This document shows, in pieces, positions 61,101-64,000 of a DNA stretch of 64,000 nt. The notes under the pieces are model-generated. The model worked only from the letters and a program-made list of their open reading frames with translations. It had not been told where the DNA came from and did no database searches. The stretch is from Mytilus trossulus (lineage: Eukaryota > Mollusca > Bivalvia > Mytilida > Mytilidae). A program made the translations under genes and the position numbers. The DNA lies in assembly GCF_036588685.1 (NCBI RefSeq), contig NC_086382.1, positions 2,951,001 to 3,015,000 on the forward strand. Direction: 5' to 3'. Numbering within the stretch: position 1 is the first letter of the stretch; every line of letters begins with the position of its first letter.

Positions 61101-61544
61101 TTTACTATGATAAAATAAAAAAAATACCATAATTTTATCATGATTTTGTTATTCATATTTGAAAATTATAATTTATGAGGATTTTATAAAAAATCTGTGG
61201 TATCTAGTTATTTTCACGATGGTCAACTTATGGTTTAATTAACAAAAAAAAAGCACTGGATGATTCAATGATTAAACTCTTCCACAAACTTAAACATGTT
61301 AAAGAAAAACTTTTTTAATATTTTGATTTAGTCAAAATTTTAGAAACATGTATAACAGTCAATTTTTTTATTCTTACATTCTTCTGATTTATGTTTACAG
61401 CTGACAACATGGTATTTCACAACTTTCACAGCGTCAGATCTCAAAAATAAAGTATATAACCTGAAAGGTGTTCAGTATTTGTATGGTACAATTTCTCCTG
61501 ATCAACTTGATGTACCATCATTTGTTATAAACTATGACACTGAG
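40010..61544 (+). CDS. GDAP2: GDAP2 orthologue: macro domain plus CRAL-TRIO domain (11 coding exons in window)
   Basis: Coding exons: 40010-40176, 42038-42180, 43042-43195, 43525-43613, 44005-44081, 50659-50821, 55099-55282, 58326-58479, 59747-59886, 61019-61073, 61401-61544. All junctions are GT/AG and in phase, giving 490 residues; human GDAP2 has about 497. The start MEDVDPLGTRP matches the family N-terminus. The macro domain covers about residues 50-215, including HTVGPRY and the AAESALFSCYRN helix. A linker carries GEPVIPERQIRI. The CRAL-TRIO (Sec14-like) domain covers about 333-480, including DYVVVYFHT, YKKNLKAFYVVHPTWW and TTWYFTTF. GDAP2 is a conserved animal protein linked to neuronal stress responses and human ataxia; its biochemical role is unclear. 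The last residues (family: ENGPYY-like tail) are uncertain; see the candidate exon at 62940-62960. Confidence 0.93.
40615..41485. mobile_element. 871-bp pogo/Tigger-like TIR element in GDAP2 intron 1
   Basis: Left CAGTAAAACCTGTATAAACC, right (inverted) CAGTCAAACCTGATTAAACC, both followed by multiple CCGGTTT motifs. TA borders both ends (40613-40614, 41486-41487). No transposase frame. Confidence 0.65.
41495..41990 (+). repeat. Two consecutive AAGATGTGG repeat fragments in GDAP2 intron 1
   Basis: Two partial copies (41495-41700 and 41738-41990), each containing CTCTCCATCCAAAT-like and GCCCCAAAAATTACT-like blocks. A third short fragment, in intron 2, is at 42413-42480. Confidence 0.6.
42038..42180 (+). 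CDS. GDAP2: GDAP2 exon 2
   Basis: Acceptor TTTTGTAG, donor GAGAG|GTAAGT, phase 2 to 1. It encodes GDVTTLDVHALVHSTNEKLND. The macro-domain motif normally reading VNAAN with a following Gly-rich loop is VHSTNEKLND here, so the loop that contacts ADP-ribose phosphates is absent, as in other GDAP2 proteins. Confidence 0.9.
43042..43195 (+). CDS. GDAP2: GDAP2 exon 3
   Basis: Acceptor TATTTTTCAG, donor GTCAG|GTATAT, phase 1 to 2. It encodes [27 protein letters not shown] and the helix AAESALFSCYRNVMQLV, the core of the macro fold. Confidence 0.92.
43525..43613 (+). CDS. GDAP2: GDAP2 exon 4
   Basis: Acceptor TTTTTACAG, donor CTATTA|GTAAGT, phase 2 to 1. It encodes IHSTKRSYPVKEGAHLAI of the macro domain. 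Its 3' half and donor are duplicated immediately downstream (43658-43745). Confidence 0.9.
43565..43745 (+). repeat. 93-bp tandem duplication of the exon 4 3' end and donor
   Basis: TCAACAAAAAGAAGTTACCC through GTAAGTATCAGACTG, plus about 35 intronic bases, is repeated immediately downstream with an offset of 93. The copy has lost several bases, so its frame is broken, but its TTTTA|GTAAGT donor is intact. Confidence 0.85.
44005..44081 (+). CDS. GDAP2: GDAP2 exon 5
   Basis: Acceptor TTGTTATTGAAG, donor CAATT|GTAAGT, phase 1 to 0. It encodes TIRRFLEKYGDDIETIIFC, the penultimate helix and strand of the macro domain. Confidence 0.9.
44368..47031. mobile_element. 2.66-kb TIR element in GDAP2 intron 5
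   Basis: Left TACCTACAGTACGCCCAGAG, then AGTTTGTAATC. Right GATTACAAACTCCTTGGGCG, then TACTGTAGGTA. Subterminal TGGTGT-type inverted motifs (GTGACACCGCG and GTGTCACACCGCG) lie inside both ends. A TA duplication is possible. An internal about 300-bp duplication is at 46090-46345 and 46395-46640. No long frame. Confidence 0.65.
47301..49195 (+). mobile_element. Family 2 Helentron-like element (TATACGACCGCA ends)
   Basis: The 5' end is TTTATACGACCGCAAAATTT, then a CGTCGTC tract. The 3' end has the inverted TGCGGTCGTCTAAA followed by a hairpin, GCTACGCCCTGTGGAGC. The body contains about 165-bp internal repeats (TTTTCGCACTATAACTTTAG at four places) and a second periodic block with CAAAATTAAACTTAGTTTGA. 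No transposase frame. Confidence 0.7.
49293..50637 (+). mobile_element. Family 1 element, upstream of GDAP2 exon 6
   Basis: Starts AGCTCACCTGGCCCGAAGGG, then a GTCGTC tract. The body has a partial internal duplication (the CTCCTCTGAAACTACTGGGC block occurs at about 49380 and 49880). Ends AGGTGAGCGATTCAGGCTCG, then TGAGAGCCTCTTGTTT. Its end merges into the polypyrimidine tract of GDAP2 exon 6. Confidence 0.75.
50659..50821 (+). CDS. GDAP2: GDAP2 exon 6
   Basis: Acceptor TTATTTTTTACCAG, donor CATGA|GTAAGT, phase 0 to 1. It encodes ILPLYFPRNE, then the linker motif DIGNEDGEPVIPERQIRI. A repeat element ends only about 20 bases upstream of the exon. Confidence 0.92.
50888..50985 (+). repeat. Possible tRNA-derived SINE fragment
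   Basis: GGTGGCCAAGTGGTTTAAG resembles the A-box half of a tRNA-Leu or tRNA-Ser gene. The B-box and cloverleaf are not intact. It directly precedes a Family 1 element. Confidence 0.35.
50986..52359 (+). mobile_element. Family 1 element, downstream of GDAP2 exon 6
   Basis: Same orientation and structure as the copy at 49.3 kb. Starts AGCTTACCTGGCCCGAAGGG and ends with GGCTCTTGAGAGTCTCTTGTT. The two copies are direct repeats around exon 6. Confidence 0.75.
52387..54340 (+). mobile_element. Family 2 element, left arm of the inverted pair
   Basis: Highly similar to the 47.3-kb copy over its length, with ends TTTTATACGACCGCAAATTT and CTGCGGTCGTATAAAGCTAC, then GCCCTGCGGAGCATCTGG. Located in GDAP2 intron 6. 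Confidence 0.75.
54440..54860 (+). repeat. Degenerate tandem copies of the exon 6 3' end and donor
   Basis: Segments such as GATAAACCCACACTTGCAGC, then CATGAGTAAATTTCAGCAGG and GTATCAGTCAC, match the end of exon 6 and its intron (50789-50850). Roughly four further decayed copies follow. All are in intron 6, directly after the Family 2 element. Confidence 0.75.
55099..55282 (+). CDS. GDAP2: GDAP2 exon 7
   Basis: Acceptor TTCTTTCAG, donor AGGAG|GTATGT, phase 1 to 2. It encodes the acidic inter-domain linker with HPFAKMEENPD and the start of the pre-CRAL-TRIO helix. It sits in the loop between two inverted 1.5-kb repeats. Confidence 0.9.
55355..55480. repeat. Short hairpin repeat (CATAAAACTTTCGAG)
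   Basis: GGTCATAAAACTTTCGAG near the left is complementary to AAAGTTTTATGACTTC at the right. A relative is at 40250-40350, just after GDAP2 exon 1. Confidence 0.5.
55616..57177 (-). mobile_element. Family 2 element, right arm of the inverted pair
   Basis: Reverse complement of the 52.4-kb copy. Begins on the plus strand with CCAGATGCTCCGCAGGGCG, TAGCTTTATACGACCGCAG and ends TTTGCGGTCGTATAAA. It carries a 150-bp insertion (55845-55994) and is shortened in the TTTTCGCAC repeat block. Confidence 0.75.
55845..55994. mobile_element. 150-bp TIR element inserted with CTCTC target duplication
   Basis: Starts CAGGGGCAGATGCAGG and ends CTGGATCCGCCACTG, with G runs and C runs inside. It is flanked by CTCTC on both sides (55840-55844, 55995-55999). 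The homologous 52.4-kb copy has the empty site. A relative is at 63598-63709. Confidence 0.8.
57325..58112 (+). mobile_element. Family 1 element in GDAP2 intron 7
   Basis: Starts AGCTCACCTGGCCCGAAGGG with a GTCGTC tract, and ends AAGGTGAGCGACACAGGCTC then TTTAGAGCCTCTAGTT. Shorter body (about 790 bp), with the unit not duplicated. Confidence 0.75.
58326..58479 (+). CDS. GDAP2: GDAP2 exon 8
   Basis: Acceptor TTACTTCCAG, donor GACAAG|GTTAGA, phase 2 to 0. It encodes YERYLKRAKTEDLTDIAALK, then CLYRTGTDKFGRPVIVFVG, the first strands of the CRAL-TRIO domain. Confidence 0.92.
58871..59572. mobile_element. 702-bp TIR element with TTGAA target duplication, GDAP2 intron 8
   Basis: Left CAGTCAGGGGAATTACTTAA, right (inverted) CAGTCAGGGGCATTACTTAA. 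TTGAA flanks both sides (58866-58870, 59573-59577). The motif ACTTATNNAAGTAA recurs inside (about 58950 and 59325). Confidence 0.75.
59747..59886 (+). CDS. GDAP2: GDAP2 exon 9
   Basis: Acceptor TCTATTTTCAG, donor GAAAA|GTAAGT, phase 0 to 2. It encodes AFLYLIRVLEPIAEKDYVVV and YFHT, central CRAL-TRIO strands. Confidence 0.92.
60331..60611 (+). mobile_element. Family 3 element (TGCCCCAC ends)
   Basis: The 5' end TTTATGCCCCACCTACGATA forms a hairpin with GGGGCAT. A GTCCGTTCGTCCGTTCG tract follows. The 3' part has GAGTGGGGCATTCGTGTACT, then GGGGACACATTCTTGTTT, with the inverted TGCCCCAC/GTGGGGCA followed by a small GTGT/ACAC hairpin. The design matches Families 1 and 2. Confidence 0.6.
61019..61073 (+). 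CDS. GDAP2: GDAP2 exon 10
   Basis: Short exon between TCTTTTACAG and TCAAAG|GTATAG, phase 2 to 0, encoding YKKNLKAFYVVHPTWWSK. This is the lipid-pocket region strongly conserved in GDAP2. Confidence 0.92.
61401..61544 (+). CDS. GDAP2: GDAP2 exon 11
   Basis: Acceptor TATGTTTACAG, donor ACTGAG|GTTTGT, phase 0 to 0, encoding LTTWYFTTFTASDLKNKVYN and ISPDQLDVPSFVINYDTE. If the weak donor is not used, the frame adds eleven residues and stops at 61578-61580. Confidence 0.88.
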
Positions 61545-61784
61545 GTTTGTACTGAACTCTATTTCGTCTTAGAAAATTAGCTACATATTTATTACATCCA
61601 ATGGATTTCCTGTTTGTATGATTTTACCAAATGAGTCATACCATCTGTCCTTTGTTAATATGGGAATTTTTTCAATAACAAATTTTGAAATCTTATCACA
61701 TAAACTTTAATAATAACTTGAACCTGACCTTCGAGGGAAAGAAAAGGACATTTAGTATAAAATACTTAGATGAGGTATAATTGT

Positions 61785-62060
61785 ATATAAGACAAATGAT
61801 GTAAATGGTAGAAACTATAGGTTGCCATACAGCCTTTAACAATGAGCAAAACTTATACCCCATAGCTAAGCTCATTATAGATACCAGGATTATAATTTAG
61901 TGTTTATGGCAGACCCATGTTTCATCTACAAAATATTCATCAGTGAATCAAAAAAGGTTTGAGAAGCCAAGCTATAGAAGGCCCTGACAATATAAAATGT
62001 CAAATTCAAATTAGAAAGCTAACCGCCTGATATATGTACAAAACAACAAACGAAAAACAA
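61785..62060 (+). repeat. Degraded AAGATGTGG repeat with inserted 361-bp-unit fragment
   Basis: Old copy containing GCCTTTAACAATGAGCAAA and AAGGCCCTGACAATATAAAA, split by a fragment related to the 361-bp unit (61875-61965). Confidence 0.55.
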
Positions 62061-62407
62061 AAATGACATCATTTATAAATATTTGCTAACTGAAAACATT
62101 ATAATGCTAAAACATTGATGTTTATCACATTTTCCTGTGAAGTTAAAGATTATAGCTTCTTAATTTTTGAGACCAAAATGTTATATTTTATCTAAAATTT
62201 CCATGAAAATGAAAAGTGAATCTGACAAAAAGGGATGGAATTGTTTTGAAGATGGGTTGCATGTCCATTCTAATATTCAAAGTAATAATCAATGATCACA
62301 GTGTACAAGCGGACAGTGACACAAAACGGAAGTTGCTGATCTGTCCGACGGCGATCGGCTCGTTGTTTTTCAAAAAAATATAGAATATCAACACAAAGTG
62401 TCCCATA

Positions 62408-62429
62408 ATGGATTGTTCAGCAGCTCAAG
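62408..62429 (+). CDS. Possible first coding exon of another gene
   Basis: ATGGATTGTTCAGCAGCTCAAG followed by a consensus donor GTAAGTG. The preceding 130 bases are richer in CpG than the surroundings and resemble a 5' UTR. Only seven residues (MDCSAAQ) are encoded, the downstream exons would lie outside the window, and no identity can be given. Confidence 0.3.
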
Positions 62430-62939
62430 GTAAGTGAATAACTACAATGATGTATTTTTGACCATTTAAAGCTTATTTTATGCATTTAGCAACAACCGTC
62501 ATTTTAAAATAACTCCTGATCATGAAGAGGGGTCAAAATTTTGCGATTTTTCGAGTCATAAATCTTAACAAAACTCCGAAAATTCAAACATTTTCAAGAT
62601 TTTTAATCGATACATAGTTGAATAATCATATTCCGCATACACACACAAAAGTTTGGTTCATTTTTTTTTTATTATATTGTCACAATTGAATCTTTTCTAT
62701 TCAAAGTGTACTGTCCGCCTCGTTGCCACCGTATGTTTTCATACTGTCCGATTCGTTGGTCATATTCATGATCGATATCTTAAGCAAAAGTAAGATTGAA
62801 ACATGCAATTTATCCACATTCATGACCGATTTCCTAGGAAATATCAACATTTATAAAATGTTACTGATTATTACATATAAAAAGCATTGTTAATGCATGC
62901 ACATGAAAATTTAATATACGTTTCTCTAGTTTGTTTTAG

Positions 62940-62960
62940 GAAAATGGGGCACGTAGGTGA
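62940..62960 (+). CDS. GDAP2: Candidate GDAP2 terminal exon
   Basis: After a good acceptor (CTAGTTTGTTTTAG) the phase-0 frame reads ENGARR then TGA. Human GDAP2 continues after the same point with ENG as well, and the resulting total of 496 residues is close to the human length. The match is only three residues, so this is tentative. Other possibilities are read-through at exon 11 or an exon outside the window. Confidence 0.3.
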   Translation, partial: ENGARR

Positions 62961-63074
62961 TTTTTATGGTATATTTATTCATACATTCATGTGGAACATT
63001 GTTATTTTTATCACTTAAAAACATAAATAGGGGTAATAACTTTTCATGAAAAATACAACCATGCAACAAAAGTT

Positions 63075-63230
63075 ATTTCTAGGCCTTTTATAGCTGACTA
63101 TGCGGTATGGGCTTTGCTCATTGTTGAAGGCCGTACGGTGACCTATAGTTGTTCATTTCTGTGTCATTTAATTTGTTCTCTTGTTTAGAGTTGTCTCATT
63201 GGCAATTACACCAAATCTTCTTTTTTATAT
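63075..63230 (-). repeat. AAGATGTGG repeat fragment
   Basis: The reverse complement contains GAAGATTTGGTGTAATTGCC, GGTCACCGTACGGCCTTCAA and GCATAGTCAGCTATAAAAGG. Confidence 0.65.
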
Positions 63231-63597
63231 TTATAAACGTTTGACACAGAAAATCAAAACAATAGTTTTTTACACCCAGTTTGCGTCTTATTTCACCAAT
63301 AATCAAACAAATCTCATGGCTTGGAATTCAAGTCAAAAAGAATCAATTGAAAAGTTACGGTGTACTTGAATGGTCCATGAGTTTGTTTTCCTATTGCCTT
63401 AGTAGAGGTAAGAATACTTATATACACACATTTAACATGAAGTATGCGGTGAAGCCTTTCTTGTTAAATTTTTTATCATAACTTGCATTTATTCTGTATG
63501 AGTTATTATTCAATTCTTATATGTACAAATCATCGATTAAATAAATTAATATGAATACATTCACGTTACTTAATACATGTATTTGTAATCGCTTAGG

Positions 63598-63709
63598 CAG
63601 TTGCGGATCCAGGCGGTCGGGGGTCCGGGGTTGGGAACCCTAGTTACTTTTTTTTTAATCTTTCATCTGGGTATGAATTCTCTCTTAACAATTTCTGGAT
63701 CCGCTCCTG
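63598..63709. mobile_element. CAGTTGCGGATCCAGG short TIR element
   Basis: Left end CAGTTGCGGATCCAGG, right end CTGGATCCGCTCCTG. Same terminal sequence as the 150-bp insertion at 55.8 kb. No clear target duplication. Confidence 0.6.
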
Positions 63710-64000
63710 AATTATATTTTATATTATATTATAATTGTCACTATGTATGTAATAACCATCCTTTTGTAGTTGGTTTGGTATAACACAAAAGTTTTTCGTC
63801 TGAAGAATGCATTTATTTTGAATATAAACCTTTATTTTAAGTGTTTGTTCCGGATGGCGAATTATATTGTGGTCTATTATTTCGGAAAATATTTTGCACG
63901 AAAACAAGCATGTTGTACAACTATAAGGATTACTAGTACTCATCATGTATATCTGAAAATATAAGCAAAACATTATTTATTTGATGTTCTTAAGTGCGCT

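Overview
The window is strongly AT-rich, intron-rich eukaryotic DNA. Almost every kilobase outside exons is an interspersed repeat, a terminal-inverted-repeat (TIR) element or a minisatellite. The repeat families resemble those I associate with bivalve molluscs, especially marine mussels of the Mytilus type. That organism call is recognition from memory plus gene structure, not a database result. I see no rRNA, intact tRNA, CRISPR array or bacterial-type operon. Genes had to be assembled from short exons by splice sites and reading phase, because most long open frames lie in repeats.

Left part (about 1.5-19.3 kb, minus strand): a nine-exon gene whose splice phases agree at every junction. It encodes about 321 residues. 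The order is a short N-terminus, a Walker A motif (GPVRVGKS), a DDFF segment, a VRTKRD (G4-like) motif, a DC...SPRYSIIS segment resembling immunity-related GTPases (IRG/p47 family), and a C-terminal B-box zinc finger. The DxxG (G3) motif expected of a working GTPase is not visible. This IRG-like/B-box protein is the most interesting object in the window. A 5' UTR exon (18.3 kb) and a possible promoter (19.2 kb) lie upstream.

Middle (19.3-31.7 kb): no convincing gene. The region is a stack of TIR elements: a 3.5-kb element with a 9-bp target duplication (Mutator-like), an element with ends built from 16-bp ACGCGT palindromes, a TTAA-flanked element, and a 2.7-kb ACGGAC-rich element with other elements nested inside. 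Next (31.7-35.2 kb, plus strand) is the 3' part of a second, divergently transcribed gene with two B-boxes and two small downstream exons ending in a stop.

Right part (40.0-61.5 kb, plus strand): a nearly complete GDAP2 orthologue (macro domain plus CRAL-TRIO domain), with eleven coding exons giving 490 residues and a final short exon that is uncertain. Its introns carry three sequence-unrelated families with one architecture: a short inverted repeat at both ends plus an extra 3' hairpin, and usually a GTC-rich tract near the 5' end. This layout is reminiscent of Helentron-type rolling-circle elements. Two copies of one family flank exon 7 in inverted orientation, and another copy ends 20 bp upstream of the exon 6 acceptor. 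The 3' ends of exons 4 and 6, donor sites included, have been duplicated into the adjacent introns. A possible first exon of another gene is at 62.4 kb.

The two B-box genes are divergent neighbours and may belong to a local innate-immunity-type cluster. GDAP2 appears functionally unrelated to them. All coordinates of repeats are approximate unless a target duplication is given.
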